Source: Isoetes taiwanensis
Taxonomy: Eukaryota; Streptophyta; Lycopodiopsida; Isoetales; Isoetaceae
DNA: 64,000 bases
Assembly: GCA_021234155.1 (NCBI GenBank)
Contig: JAJEKV010000105.1
Location: 1,836,494-1,900,493, forward strand
Reading direction: 5' to 3'
This document shows positions 21,530-34,194 of this stretch, one piece after another; within the stretch, counting starts at the first letter, position 1, and every line of letters begins with the position of its first letter. The translations under genes were made by a program, and so were the position numbers. The notes beneath the pieces are model-generated. The model saw only the letters and a program-made list of their open reading frames with translations. It was not told the DNA's origin and did no database searches.

Positions 21530-22233
21530 TGAAGAAATTTTCTAGAAAATCTTTATGCAATCACACTTATAACCTTGTATCCAAATCACCTTTGATTCAT
21601 CAACACAATGGTCACAATATAATTCAAGAGAAGACCTTCGATTATGCAAATTTCTTATGTCATTCAAACCTTTAACACGAAATCATAGAAGTTACTGTTC
21701 ATATGGGATTGACCTTCAACTGTAGCAACTTTGACTATTAATTTTCGATAGCCCAAGCTCATTCCGGATTCATTATGCAAATGTCCATTACAGAGTTCCC
21801 GATCCGATGCCTTCTACAGATACTTCTTGTGTTTTTATCTTGGGTCCGGCCGATTAGCCGGACCGATCTCTCTCCGTCTATTTCTGTTCAATTCTCATTT
21901 GACCGACAAGGTCTTAGCTATATCCATAACTATTTCCTTAATGGTTCAAAAACCATTGAAATAGAAATATGGAATAAATGGAAACTCCTTCAATGGTAAA
22001 CCAACCATAATATAGGTTAAATGTTTATACGAATGTTTCCATTTAACTTAGATAGGTTTATAAACCATATCTGTCTCCCCTTCAAATATGTATAGACCAA
22101 GCATATTCAACCCCCTTATATGCACCGCCTTCGTAATGATCTCAAACCAGTCTTGATCTATCCTTAGAAATGTGAACTCCTGTTGAAGAATTTTTTAATC
22201 AGATCTCAAATATTACCCGATCAATTTTCATCA
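21530..22233 (-). repeat. Copia left LTR (3' LTR of a minus-strand element), 704 bp
   Basis: Starts TGAAGAAATTTTC and ends TTTTCATCA on the plus strand. It is preceded by CTTTA (21525-21529) and followed by TTCTCCCCTTCAG, whose complement CTGAAGGGGAGAA is the polypurine tract of a minus-strand element. It is close in sequence to the LTRs at 26577 and 55632. Confidence 0.9.
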
Positions 22234-25200
22234 TTCTCCCCTTCAGGTAATATTTCTGAGTTGCAGCAGTTAACTAAACTTCTTAATTCCTCGAACCTTG
22301 TTACTGGCAGTGCTTTAGTTAGCATACCTGCGAACTGATCTTTTGTACTAATATATGTCAAATGAACTTGATTCTTTTCTACCATTTCTCTAAGAAAATG
22401 AACTTCCATTTCTATATGCTTGGACCTTTCATGTAGAACAGGGTTTTTTGACATAGCTATGCAGCTAGTACTGTCACAGAACATCATAGTGGGATTTAGT
22501 TGACTAAAACCAAGTTCATCCATGAGTCTTCTCTCCCATACGATTTCTTTTACAGCCAATGAGGCAATAATTATATTCTCGCCTCAAAGATTTGATAAAG
22601 CAATACAATTTTGCTTCTTGCTTTTCCAGGCAACTGGGGCACCTCCTAACATAGTCATATATCCTGAGGTAGATCTCCTTTGATCAAGGTCTCCACCCCA
22701 ATCAGCATCACAGTATGCCTTCAATTTTAAGTCACATGTATTGTACATAATGCCAAAATGCAAAAGTACCTTTTAGATACCTTTTAAAATTCTCTTGGCT
22801 GCCATCCGTGTGCCTTCCCCGGGTCATGATTATACCCGCTCAACAAATTTTTGCCAAAGGATATGTCGGGGCCTTATGCAATTAGCCACGTATGACAAAC
22901 ATCCAATTAAGGATCCGTATGGCACTTCCTCCATTTGTTTCTTTTTTCTTCCTCTGTTTGAGGACTCATTTGCTTTGAGATTTTGTGGCCCTGGTACAAT
23001 AGGAGTGCTTCTTTGCATTGCACTCTTTCATTCCAAATCTGCCAAAGATATTTTGAATTTGAGTTTGCGGCTTAAAGTCAGGAATTTTCTTTGTCCCTAT
23101 TTCTGTAAACTTCAATGCCTAAAAATCTTTTCAACTCCCCTAAATCAGACATTTGGAACTTGGTATTGAGAATCTCTTGCATTTGAGTAAAGTTTTCATC
23201 CCTTTTGCCACCATGATATTGTCATCCACATATAATGCTATAATGCACCATTCTTCTCCATTTTTGAATCTATATAGATTTCCATCATAATTCAATTTTT
23301 CAAATCCTTGCTCTTGCAGAGATATTTGTTCATGCATTTATACCAATCTTCTTGAGCCTCAAACCATACACGGCCCTTTTTTATTTCCATACCTTCCCTT
23401 CTTCTGTCTCAAATCCAGGTGCTTGTTTTAGATAAACTTCTTCCTCTAATTTTGCATTTGAAAATGCAGTGCTGACATCCATGTGATGCACATCAAGATC
23501 ACACGAGTTAGCAATGGCAAGCAATATTCTTAGGCTGTTTATCTTCACCAAAGGAGAAAAAGTTTCATCAAAGTCTTTTCCCCCTTTTTTGTGTAAAACC
23601 TTGTGCTACCAACCTAGCTTTGAATTTTTCTGATTTTCCATCTATTCCAAGTTTTATCCTAAAGATCCATTTGTTTCCTATGATATTCTTGTCTTTAGGT
23701 TAATCCACCACCTCATAAGTGCCTGTTCTCTGGAAAGCATCCATCTCTTCTTGCATAGCTTTAATCCATTGCCTTGCATGAATTCCATTTACTGCTTCAT
23801 CATAACTCTTTGGCAGGTCACAATTTTCCAGAATTAACACATCAAAAATATTTTCCACTTCAACATTTTGGTGCTGGAGTCTCCTACTTCTGCCAAACTC
23901 ATTTCTGCCATGCAAGTCAGCCAAACCTTGATTCTCATCATGTAATATTTGAGCTTCAGTTCTTCTGCTCCTCCTTTTTGCTTTTTCATTTTGTGGCTCT
24001 ATATTTTCCAATTCATTACCAGCAGACATATCTTTTTCAACTCTATTATTTATTATGTTTTGATCATTTGTCTCGGGTATATCTTCATCTTCTGAGTCAC
24101 TATCCAGCCTATTTGATTCAATATGATCTGTCTCATTGTCTGCTGTTACCTTTTCTTAAGGTCGACATCCCTTTGTTCATTGTCTCCCTGTTCTTTATCA
24201 TTAACCCTTGGAATTTTTTTGTAAAATTGATGTTCATCGAACACCACATCCCTGCTCACAATAATTTTCCTATGTACAGGGTCAAATAGTCTATAAGCCT
24301 TTGAACTTGAGTCATATCCTACTAAATAGGTGATGTATGCCCTGTCATCAAGCTTACTTCTTAATTGCTCTGGCACATGTGCAAAAGCCAAACAACCATA
24401 AGCTTTTAGATTTTCATAGTTAGGTAATTTACCTGACCATAACATATCGGCACTATTCCTTTTGTACTTGTGGATGGCAAAATATTTTGAATATATCTTC
24501 TTTGTTTCAAGAGCCTCATTCCAAGTGTAATTTGGCAATCCGTAATACTTCAACATTGACCTTATTGCATTGAGGAGAGTTCGATTTTTCCTTTCTCGCT
24601 ACACCATTTTGTTGAGGAGAATATCTACATATCAATTGTCTTTAATACCTCTTTTTGCACAAAACCACTTAAACTCGTGAGATAAATACTCACCCCTCTA
24701 TCCGATCGAATGCACTTGACTCTTCTCCTGTTTCAAGCTCTACTTCAGCAATGTAGAGTTTTAGTGCTTCAAAGGCCGATCTTTTGTTTTAAGCAAAGAG
24801 GTTTTTGTCTTTTCGCTAAAGTCATCTATAAAGGTCATAAAATATTTATGACCAGCCATGCTTCTCACATTTATGGGACCACATAGTTCATTATGTGGAT
24901 TAAATCCAATACTCCCCTTGCTCTTTTTGAATGATCTTTTTTAAATGGAAACCGTGGTTTGCTTCCCTAATATGCAGCCTCGCACATAGCATATTCCCTG
25001 TCCTCCCCGCCCATTTTTTGTTATAAGGCCCCTTTTTTGAGCAAGGTATGTTAATGTTATCCATGTTAGTGTGGCACATCCTATTATGCCATGTTTTTAA
25101 TGATGGATATTCAACCACATTTATACTTGGAATATGCTTACAATCGAGTCCAAAAAGGTTCCCAACCCTTTTTCCAATAAACTTTGATTTTATTTCCATG

Positions 25201-25801
25201 AAAGATCTTACATTCCAGCTTTTCAAATAACACCTTGTATCCTAAATCCACTAATTGACAAACTGAAATCAAATTTCTAACAAGCCCTGGAACACACAAT
25301 ACATCTTTAAGTTCCACTGTCTTTCCTTCTAAATCAAAAATTTCTAATATGCCAGAATCTTCAATTTTTTTTAATCCTCCATCTCCCAGCTACACGTGAC
25401 CAGCATCTTTCTTCATGCACTCCTTTAACAAGGTTTGATCACAAGTCACGGTTTTCTCAGCTCCTGAATCTATTATCAACAATTTGTTATCCTTCTTATG
25501 CAAATCCCTTGAAATAGTCGAATTTCACCAAGTTTGCTTACCTCAAAGAAGATCATCCCTCTTCTTCTTCATTTGTGATCGTTTCCTTAACTATATTGTG
25601 ATGGATTACCCTTGAATCCACCCCTTCCTCGGCCCGGCTCCTCCTCTTGTGCTTGCAAACCCGCCTCTTCCCTTGATTTCGAAGCCCCCTTGACTTGGGC
25701 GGGGTTGACAGCAATGTGCCCCTTTCCATCACAATTAAAACTCCTAATGGTCTTGCCCTCATTTGGACATTCAGATTTCAAATGCCCATATTGATTACAG
25801 C
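22234..25801 (-). pseudogene. pol: Copia copy A: protease, integrase, RT and RNase H (broken)
   Basis: Read from high to low coordinates. A gag zinc-knuckle remnant (YGHLKSECPN, about 25780) comes first. Protease follows with DSGAEKTVTCDQTLL (about 25470), then the GAG-pre-integrase motif WHNRMCHTNMDN (about 25080) and an integrase core in fragments (24890-24500). RT has ALYVDDNIMVAKG (about 23220). RNase H ends in CDSTSCIAMSKNP and KDQFAGMLTKALP (about 22300). More than ten frameshifts or stops interrupt it. Compared base by base with copy B (51419-55631), most differences fall at CAG or CTG. Where A is broken B is often intact and the reverse, so the common ancestor was a coding element. 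Confidence 0.85.
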
Positions 25802-26551
25802 TTATAACAGGTCCAAGCTTTCCCTTGTTATTTTTTCACCTTTCTTTGGTTTTCCTGCAAACAAAACTTCTGCAGATGTATCTTCATCATAAACAGCAAC
25901 TTTTTGCTCAAACTCTGTTCTAATCATTTGAATGGCGTGCTCCTTTGATCTAGCTACATTTCTGATCAATGTTGCCAACTGATTATTATGGGACACAGAT
26001 CTTGCTAAAGACAAGATTTGATACTCATCATTGAGTATAATTCCTGCTCCTTCCAAATCTGCAATTATAGAGTCAAACTTCTCCAAATATTCAGTCAAAT
26101 TATCCTTTTCAAATAGCTTAAGCTTCCTTAATTGTTTTTTCAGTACATCAATTTGAGAAGAAGTTTTAACTTCATATTGGCTTACCATGTACTTCCACAT
26201 TTCTTTTGGACTCATGCCTCTCAACTTGAGCTTAATGGCAGCGCCTACCTTGCTGGTAATGATGGCCTGTGCCTCCATTATTTTAAACTCGTCATCTGAC
26301 TCTGGACTCCTTGTTTCTGCAGGTGAGTTATTGCCTCCACCTTCAACAGATGCTTCACTGGTCTCCCCTGCAACAGAGTTCCTAGATCTTGTTCTTGTTG
26401 CAGATCTCCTATCACCTCCATCTTCTATCAAGTGCTGCAGCTTCTCAAACTCCAAAACTTGCTTAATTCCTTGCTTCCATATCTGAAATCCACCCTGCCC
26501 TTTGAACACTTCAATAGAGGTTAGTAGATTTGCACCAAATCTTGTAGACAT
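25802..26551 (-). CDS. gag: Copia copy A: gag, intact ORF (249 aa)
   Basis: Structural protein of the Ty1/copia particle. It starts 12 bases downstream of the primer site. Residues 1-45 form the conserved gag start with FQIWKQGIKQVLE. A Ser/Gly/Glu-rich linker follows (about 48-85), then a retrotransposon gag (UBN2-like) domain with MSPKEMWKYMVSQYE and LTEYLEKFDSIIADLEGAG. The frame closes just before the zinc knuckle, which continues in another frame, so the ORF end is a frameshift rather than a natural stop. In copy B the same gag is interrupted at several CAG/CTG sites. Confidence 0.85.
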   Translation of the reverse strand: MSTRFGANLLTSIEVFKGQGGFQIWKQGIKQVLEFEKLQHLIEDGGDRRSATRTRSRNSVAGETSEASVEGGGNNSPAETRSPESDDEFKIMEAQAIITSKVGAAIKLKLRGMSPKEMWKYMVSQYEVKTSSQIDVLKKQLRKLKLFEKDNLTEYLEKFDSIIADLEGAGIILNDEYQILSLARSVSHNNQLATLIRNVARSKEHAIQMIRTEFEQKVAVYDEDTSAEVLFAGKPKKGEKITRESLDLL

Positions 26552-26562
26552 GATTTAAAAAT

Positions 26563-26576
26563 AGCTCTGATACCAA
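26563..26576 (-). other. Copia primer-binding site, copy A
   Basis: The minus strand reads TTGGTATCAGAGC, complementary to the 3' end of plant initiator methionine tRNA, the standard primer for Ty1/copia first-strand synthesis. It is directly adjacent to the LTR at 26577. Confidence 0.9.
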
Positions 26577-26977
26577 TGAAGAAATTTTCTAGAAATCTTT
26601 ATGCAATCACACTTATAACCTTGTATCCAATTCACCTTTGATTCATCAACACAATGGTCACAATATAATTCAAGAGAAGACCTTCGATTATGCAAATTTC
26701 TTATGTCATTCAAACCTTTAACACGAAATCATAGAAGTTACTGTTCATATGGGATTGATCTTCAACTGTAGCAACTTTGACTATTAATTTTCGATAGCCC
26801 AAGCTCATTCCGGATTCATTATGCAAATGTCCATTACAGAGTTCCCGATCCGATGCCTTCTACAGATACTTCTTGTGTTTTTATCTTGGGTCCGGCCGAT
26901 TAGCCGGACCGATCTCTCTCCGTGTATTTCTGTTCAATTCTCATTTGACCGACAAGGTCTTAGCTATATCCATAACT
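26577..26977 (-). repeat. Copia middle LTR, truncated to 401 bp
   Basis: Begins TGAAGAAATTTTC like the other two copia LTRs and matches them to CCATAACT at 26977. It then stops abruptly in GTGAC followed by the gypsy LTR terminus at 26983. The missing part (about 300 bp) is not found at the other junction (51.4 kb). Confidence 0.85.
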
Positions 26978-26982
26978 GTGAC

Positions 26983-28573
26983 TGTGACGTCCCCTACTCC
27001 TTATACGATGCCCACATCGTATTCGAAGGAGGAGCATTCCCCCTGGTAGCTACACTGACAGGGGCCATCCACCTGACTCCACTCCCATCGGGATGAGCCA
27101 GCAAGGGAAGAATGGATGTGTCATTCACCCGTCTTCCATCGCGTCGACCTATCTGCGGAAGCGTGAATAAACAAACGTGAGCACAACTAACAGTAAACAA
27201 ATACAAGTACCTCGAGAGGTGAATACAATACAACATCACAGAGATAGCAATACCATAGAAATAACATCATCACATAACATAAATAACAGAGGGGAGATCC
27301 TACCGGGGCTCGGACTCGGGGGGGATGACGGCTAGGGTCTCGTGAGTTCATTGCGCATGTAATTCATGGCAATGGATTTGGCTGGCATAGAACATGGCTT
27401 AGGGTAGTCCACTCCATCCGCCCCTCCCGTGCACACTTTGCAGAGTAGGCTGAAAAGTGTTGGGACTTGGCCGTAGCCTGCCGGGTGAATAGCCAGAGGG
27501 GCTACTACACACCGGGTTGCATCTCCCAGCCATGAGGGAAGAGAGTTGCCTCCCCTCCAGAGGCATCCATGCTCATCACAGTGGCCAGAGGGCCAACGCC
27601 TTCTTATGGACTTGAACTCCACCGGAAGGTCATATTCACCACCCCACGAGTGTCGAGCTCATGCCTTGCCCACACGCAGTGACAAGCCATTAAGCCTAGC
27701 CCACAGAGACCCCCGATAGGCCTTACTACCAGAGGGGTCAGTCCGTGATGAGACAAGTTCCTCCTTATCAACCGGCCTAGCCCCTTCACCCACAACCAAG
27801 GGGGGTTCACGGCACGGGGGTCGCATATAATTGGGAACTAGTGGTGCTACCTAGGATCATCGCTACACGGCTTTAGGTCTCTACCCCCTTCCCAATACAT
27901 GGAGATCCGAGTGAAATACATACAACATCACGTAACCGAAATAGAGAATATCATCTAATCTATCTACCTAAACAACGAGTTAGGTTCCTTAGTTAGGGCT
28001 TATGATCCGGGATCTATAAGGCCTCTAGAGTTGATCTAACATACTAAACCCAGCCTATTGCCTTGCCCAAAGGCGGCTTTTGCACAATGTAACAACTAGA
28101 TACCGCTCCTTGACCCGCCGACCCTTCGAAGGCGCCCATGCTCCCCGATCTTGTCAAGATGGTCGCTAATCGATAATCTGTTGTGCAAATCCGGCTTTCC
28201 GAAGCTCAGCAATGCGGATTGAAGTCCATACTTGGCCGAAATGGCTCAAGAGAACCCTGAACTCGAGAGAGGAAAGGAGCTCTAGGAAAAACCCTAAAAT
28301 GCAAAGAGAAGAAAGGTTTAGGGTTTAAGGGGAAGCCCTTTATAGAAACCCTTAGGGTTAGGTTAGATATTGGCCAAATGGGATTTAGCCATTTGGCAAT
28401 GGGGTCCATGGGGTTATTAATTGTGTATGTTTATTTAACATGCACAACATTCAATGTTGCCCCCTAGGTGCAACCCTATATCGTCTCGCAAGTACATGTC
28501 ATCCGTGACATGTACGGGTGACGTGGCAGTATAATATACGTATTCGGGGCGTATATTATGTTGGAACGTCACA
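26983..28573 (-). repeat. Gypsy B 3' LTR, minus orientation, 1591 bp
   Basis: On the plus strand it starts TGTGACGTCCCC and ends GGAACGTCACA, the reverse of the gypsy A LTR ends. It is followed by the complement of a polypurine tract (TTCTCCCCCACCTT, 28574-28587), so it is the 3' LTR of a minus-strand element. The near-terminal hairpin is at 27003-27022. Its first 1.2 kb is mirrored, in opposite orientation, at 50114-51367. Confidence 0.85.
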
Positions 28574-30125
28574 TTCTCCCCCACCTTGACTTGATGTCGC
28601 CCCTCAAGATCACGCCGCCTCCCCACCTTGGAAACCCTGCAATCACATTTAATACACATAGGATGTATAGCAAAATTACCCCAAGGTAATATTTAAGTTT
28701 TAATTTCTATAACACATCCTTGTTTAATATCATACTATGGTAAGGGAGTCTTTCACCCTCTTACTTTATCATCTATTATTATTCACAAAATTTTATAGCT
28801 TACACCATTATTATTATTAACATAGTTCCAAAATTTCCTACTTAAGGTTCCACATCGTTTCCTTACAACACATCGCGTGACAAAATTATGTGTTGCAAGT
28901 CTTTGCAAAGGTGACCTTCCTCCCGTAGACTCCCCTATTGGCCCCCGCAGGTCCACACTACGCTAGCATACATTTAATTATTATAGATATTGGTTGTTAG
29001 GGGAACCACCCATTAAATACAATTATATGGATGCAAGGCATATCTCCCCGGCATAGGAAGATTATGTTTCTTCCATCATGGCCGTGGAGACAGCCCCTAT
29101 CATGCCTATATGCCATTCATGCCTACACTGTAGTTGGCCAACGTGGGAGATAGGGTCCTTCCCAGATATGGGCGTGGAAGGGCCCTCCCGTAGGCATTGA
29201 CTAGAGGTGCTTTTCCTATCATGCATTCTGAATGACCTCTTATCTCTCGAGGTCGTACTTCTTCGTGGGACAGAAGAAGACCTTCTAATCTACCTCCCAA
29301 CTCGTGCAAGCAAAACCGCGGAATGACATTACACCACGTCCTAGAGATCACCGTAGTGGTCTCATCATCGGTAACAACGCATGCAACCCATACCTAGCAT
29401 AGGTGCATGCGTAGATTAATCTTAGCTACACATGAAATTTAATCTAAACCCAAATCGACATGCCAGGCGATTTCTTGGGTGTCGATGTCGACATTGCCCG
29501 GTGACGAGCCGACCATTGCATTGCTCCATGAGTTTGGGGTACTTGCTTCTCAAGATCTATTTGTAGTGCCCACATAGCGTCTTCCACTTGTAAGTGTCTC
29601 TTTCACTGGGTATTGGAGGATTGAGATCTTCTTGTCTTCTTATAGGATCTGACAAGAAGAACCTCTGGAACAATCTCAAGGTGATAAGCCCATTGTTTCA
29701 GTAACTTTGGTCTCTCAAGTACTTCCCCTGCGGATTAGGAATGTGTTTCTTTAGGAGACTTACCGGAAAACACTATGGATCTTTAAGTGTCTTTGGCGGG
29801 TCCAACTTATAGGATTGGTTACCTACTCTTTTGGTTATCACAATTGTCCGACCCACCTTGGAGCAAGCTTCTTGCAATTGTCGATCGAGAGCTTCACCGA
29901 TTTGTGTCGCCCGATGCAGAGCTTCAGCCTAACCGCCGATGCAGAGCTTCATCTATGCAATTGTCGATGCAGAGCTTGTCGCTATGCTCTTCTGCCGGCC
30001 TCTTGCTGCTAGAGGATATCTTTGTACTTCCTCCACCAACTGTTGCATGTCGGCTAGCATCCGTTAACGTCTTAAATAAACATTACATTCTTGGACCCCT
30101 GCATGATCCTGCTGGACTTCCCTAA
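28574..30125 (-). pseudogene. Gypsy B: 3' untranslated region, chromodomain and integrase end (5'-truncated)
   Basis: Homologous to gypsy A 15.4-16.8 kb in reverse. Recognisable on the minus strand are VSLLKKHIPNP (integrase C-terminus, about 29740) and HLQVEDAMWAL...DLEKQ (chromodomain, about 29600-29550). The GATGCAGAGCTTC motif is locally tandem near 29915-29970. Homology is lost at about 30125, just before the Helitron-type terminus at 30185, so most of the element is missing. Confidence 0.7.
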
Positions 30126-30195
30126 TGCATGCAATTATATTAATTACCTTACGATAATATTCTTATATTAGCATTATAGTAGTACTAGAAAAAGT

Positions 30196-30212
30196 GCCCA
30201 GCGTTGCTGGGC
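30196..30212 (-). other. Helitron 3'-terminal hairpin
   Basis: Perfect 7-bp stem with a 3-nt loop, seven bases from CTAG (30185-30188) on the minus strand. A degraded version of the same terminus (CTAGAAACGTGCGCAACGATG on the plus strand) sits at about 30330-30350, suggesting a second older end. Confidence 0.65.
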
Positions 30213-31053
30213 TTTTCGTCTGGCTTTAATTCAAAAATAATTAATATATGGTTGAGAAAGTCTAGATGGGCATATATGGTCATCTGTTATAAATTGAAGT
30301 CTGAAATTGTCATTATAAACTGCTAGAAACGTGCGCAACGATGCTGGACATTCTTCTTGGATATATCCAATGGGTTTAGCATAATTAGATTTTGCAGGTG
30401 AAATAGAATATATTGTAGATAGAGGTTTTTTGTTGTCTTAGATATATTTGATTTGGGTATTCATATGCGAGTTTGTCTAGTTGAACGGTTGCAATCAATG
30501 TGCCAAAATTTAAACATGTGATTGTGATCGTGTTGCATGCTAAGTTATAGTACGCCTAATGTGGCTAGAATAAAGAATATGGCAACTTTTGTATTTGACA
30601 TGATGCTAAAAAGAAGGGAGGTGTGAATGTGAGTGTGCATGTGAGGGCATTATTGCACATGTTATGTTTATTTGCAATGCAATAAAAATGCAAAAGATTC
30701 TAGCTATATAGATGAAACGCATCATGATATAAAATAGATAGAAATATTCTCATACTCCGTCTTGATTGAGGCTTTGACTACATACACAAATCCATCATCA
30801 TACCAACAAAGAAGGATGTTCTATTCATTCATGGTGAGTTGGAAATATTAATTGTAAGCCTATTAATTATGATACATAACTCTTATCAAAGAAGTTGTAA
30901 CATAGGAAGATCGTGATAGATAACATTTTGAAATTCATATACATTTTCTGAACGTTTATGATTTGAAATGTCTGAGAGCCATGGTTCATAACAAAGGTAT
31001 GATAGTTACTTAAGAATTCATTTTGATGAAGATGCCCTATGTTGTGCTTCTTG

Positions 31054-31205
31054 GAATATGTAGCATTATAACAGGGGGTTTTTTTTGTGATTTTATACGC
31101 TTTTTGACATGGTTTTCATATGATTTCACGGGCGTATTCACGTGGACGTACTAAACGGTATTTCTAGAGTGCACCCATTTGTTAGCCATTGATTTTAAAG
31201 AAGAG
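31054..31205 (+). repeat. Direct repeat, copy 1, about 150 bp
   Basis: From ATGTAGCATTATAACAGGGGG onward it is about 80% identical to 33851-34005, in the same orientation, 2.8 kb apart. It could be the terminal repeats of a small LTR-type element, or two dispersed copies; no TG...CA ends or target duplication were found. Confidence 0.55.
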
Positions 31206-32184
31206 GGAAAATCGTGTGGTTGTGGGGCTTTTATTGTTAATATTAGGTTTGTCAAATATTAGGTTAGTATTAGGGTTCCGGATTTGGCATGTGTATAATC
31301 TGCACAAGAGCTGCTTCCAGGCCTGGGCCACTAGATTTAGAAGCATCTGTTGGATGTAATTGAAAGGATGCCAGATAATGATCTATTAGTTGAGCGGCAT
31401 GTTGGGGCCATTTTGAGTTTTGACAGCAAGGGCAGGTTGAAAGGTTTTCAGTTATTAGCAGGCCGACAATGAATGCTTCAACAGAGTTAGAGGATGAGGT
31501 ATATTCCTGTCACATGGGCCACATTTCGTCTTCGCTGCGGTGCTTAAGTTTTCTCGTTTATCAAAGTCCATAGCATAACAGGATGGATTCGGTGCATTAG
31601 TGACCATAGCTCTTGTGCCGTTGGCTTGGCTCGCTTTCTATCGATGGCTTCAAAAAGGATCAGCCCGTCAAAGGTTGCCCCCCTTCTTGGTGCTTCTTTA
31701 GAACCATCTTGTCCAATCATGATAGAGTTTATGACCTGGTTTCTCGATCTCTATAGATCAAACAAGTAGAAAGAGCATCGAATTCCTATGCCTGTTTGTG
31801 ACTACGCGTTATCACGCTTGATCTGCATGCATCGAGCACGTTCTCAAGACCAATTTTGAAAACTACCCCAAGGTATTTGCTTTAAATTTACAATATGGAA
31901 TGTTTTTGTCTCTTGTGTGGTTTTAATTTGGGTCTTGATTTAGGGTTGGCTTTTCCATGAGAGAATGGAAGAGCTTTTGGGAGATGGAATCTTTAACTCC
32001 GATGGAAGCTATGGCGCATGCAAAGGAAAACTGCTAGCTTTGAGTTTGCATCAAGGGTTCTTCGGGATTTCAGTTCAGACGTTTTTCGTGATTATTCTCT
32101 CCAACTTTGCTATATATTCTTTTGTTTCTTTGGCTTCATTGTCTTCATGCTCCACAACCAAACTTGCATATCAATTAGAATGGA

Positions 32185-32575
32185 GTGGCACCTGCCAGAA
32201 AGGTGGAGGAGGAAGTGGCATCCCGGCCAGAGCAAATTTTTCTTTGGATTAAAAGCTTTCATCATCCAAGTCTATGGAGCCTTTATGCGAATCTCTTGAT
32301 AACGTGGAGTCTCATGTTGCTGCTGTTCAAGACATGTCTAAATGTACTCATGCAACAAATGGTCAGAATGATGCCTCTAAATCAGAAGGGTACGAACTTA
32401 TTCTATTTTTGTTATAGCCTAGCCTCATGAAATGTTTGTTGGACCGAAATGTCATATCGGTGACGATATTGCAACCATGACTAATTATCTTCGTGGAGAC
32501 TTACGTCGAGCGAGTGCATCCAAAGTTCACGCAAAGAGCAAGCTTACCCAGCTTGAGAGAAGAAGGTACCTTTAT
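32185..32575 (+). pseudogene. Exon-like coding fragments, unrecognised
   Basis: Short stretches with protein-like composition lie in successive frames: MAPARKVEEEVASRPEQIF from 32185, a Ser/Asp-rich piece ending near 32395, and a basic segment (KVHAKSKLTQLERR) ending at a possible splice donor AAG|GTACC near 32566. Together they look like a captured or decayed gene fragment. I do not recognise the protein. Confidence 0.25.
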
Positions 32576-32671
32576 CGATTTAGATCTTATATATCGAACA
32601 CGACTTTATGTTTTTGATATGCGGTATTCAAATTATAGAACCACTAGTAGCAGATGTCGACGCTTCTTTGA

Positions 32672-32968
32672 ATCTATGGCTTGTATTATGTGCTTTTTGT
32701 AAATAACAAGCTTGTACTCATGTATTCGCTCATATATTCTTTGCTTTGTCCAGAAAACAAGCTTCTACATATATTATGGAGTTGATAAGACGAACTTGAA
32801 TTTGAGAATTGTAAATGCTGAAATTTTGCGATTCTATGGCTTGAATTCTATGCTTTTCGTAAGTAACAAGCTTGTCCTCATATACCCACTCATATACTAC
32901 GTGGTTTGTCCGTAAAATGTGCTTGTATGCATATTATGGATTTCATAAGAGGAATTTGAGTTTGAGAA
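32672..32968 (+). repeat. Tandem duplication, period about 162 bp, two units
   Basis: Both units share CTATGGCTTG, AACAAGCTTGT, CTCATATA and GAATTTGAG blocks in order. No coding content. Confidence 0.6.
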
Positions 32969-33094
32969 TTCTAACTATCATATGGAAGTTGGTATTTCTC
33001 TTCATTTAAAGGGCTATTTATTATTTACAATAATGTGGTTGCTTTCCTCATCGCTTGATAATGTGGTTCCTTCCTCGCTTTTGCACGCAAAACA

Positions 33095-33178
33095 AAAAAA
33101 CTCGTTCTTTATATATCTATCATTACATGTCTGTGTATTGCTGGATATATCTATCATTACATGTCTGTGTATATTGTA
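33095..33178 (+). repeat. 31-35-bp tandem duplication
   Basis: ATATATCTATCATTACATGT followed by CTGTGTAT occurs twice in succession. Confidence 0.6.
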
Positions 33179-33334
33179 GCAGGCACGTTAGAGGCAACAT
33201 GCACCCTAGAATGCATATTTCTTTAATGGGCCTTTAGAGTAGCCCAGGTTTGAGGCAACGTGCACCATAGGCATGCATATTTTTTTAATGGGCCATAGGC
33301 ATGCAGTGCCCGAAGGCCTTTTTTAGGGCCCGAA

Positions 33335-33856
33335 GGGCCTTTTATTTATAATACATTATTATAAAGTTTACATATGCTTGCTTTACTTAGGGCCCGAAGG
33401 GCCCAAAAAATTTTTTAATATAACAATCAACACACAACTACTATTAACATTATTAACACAAACCATTGCATTTAACACATTTAAATTAAAATCCCCCTTA
33501 AACCCCCTTTGGTTTGGGTGCATATTCACACGGGGGGTTACGTAGGGCAGCGAGAGCTCCAAAAATATATTTACAATATATGTACAAAATTAACACCATT
33601 AAGTATATTCTCTCAAATCTTATAGTATTTTGCAAACCTTAATATACAGTATACAAAAACTTGTACATGCATACCCCACGAACGAGGATCGCCATGTACG
33701 GTCCAGATCTTGGAATAAAGGGCAAATATGCCCATCCGATAGCTCTCGTTGCCCGGAGTAACCCCCCGTGTGAATATGCACCCAAACCAAAGGGGGTTTA
33801 AGGGGGATTTTAATTTAAATGTGTTAAATGCAATGGTTTGTGTTAATAATGTTAAT
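33335..33856. repeat. Foldback element copy 1, about 115-bp inverted arms
   Basis: Arms at 33443-33557 and 33741-33856 are near-perfect inverted repeats, including CACGGGGGGTTAC facing GTAACCCCCCGTG, around a 185-bp AT-rich centre. The left side is preceded by small hairpins GGGCCCGAAGGGCC (about 33335 and 33390). The same structure recurs at 37661-38161. No transposase, so it is a non-autonomous MITE/foldback type. The right outer part is missing compared with copy 2, replaced at about 33853 by the 31054-type repeat. Confidence 0.8.
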
Positions 33857-34005
33857 ATGTAGCATTATAACAGGGGGTTTCTTTTGTAATTTTATACGCT
33901 TTTTGGCATGGTTTTCCTATGATTTTAGTGCTGTATTCATTGGCCCATACTAAATAGTATTTCTAGAGTGTGCCTTTTTCAGAGCGTTGATTTAGATTAG
34001 CTTCA
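33851..34005 (+). repeat. Direct repeat, copy 2, about 150 bp
   Basis: Partner of 31054-31205. It begins exactly where the right arm of foldback copy 1 ends. Confidence 0.55.
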
Positions 34006-34194
34006 ACAATCTAACGGTTGTTATTGTGACCATTGCATTCATATGGATATGGATCAAACCCTAAAAATTTTGTTCTCTCAGACTATTGTCTTCGATTGCA
34101 CTATTGTCTTCTCGATTAGGTGGTCGTTGATGAGTGAATATTTGGTGGTGGTGTCGATTAGTGGTGTTCTTCATACTAGATATGGTGCGAGGTT

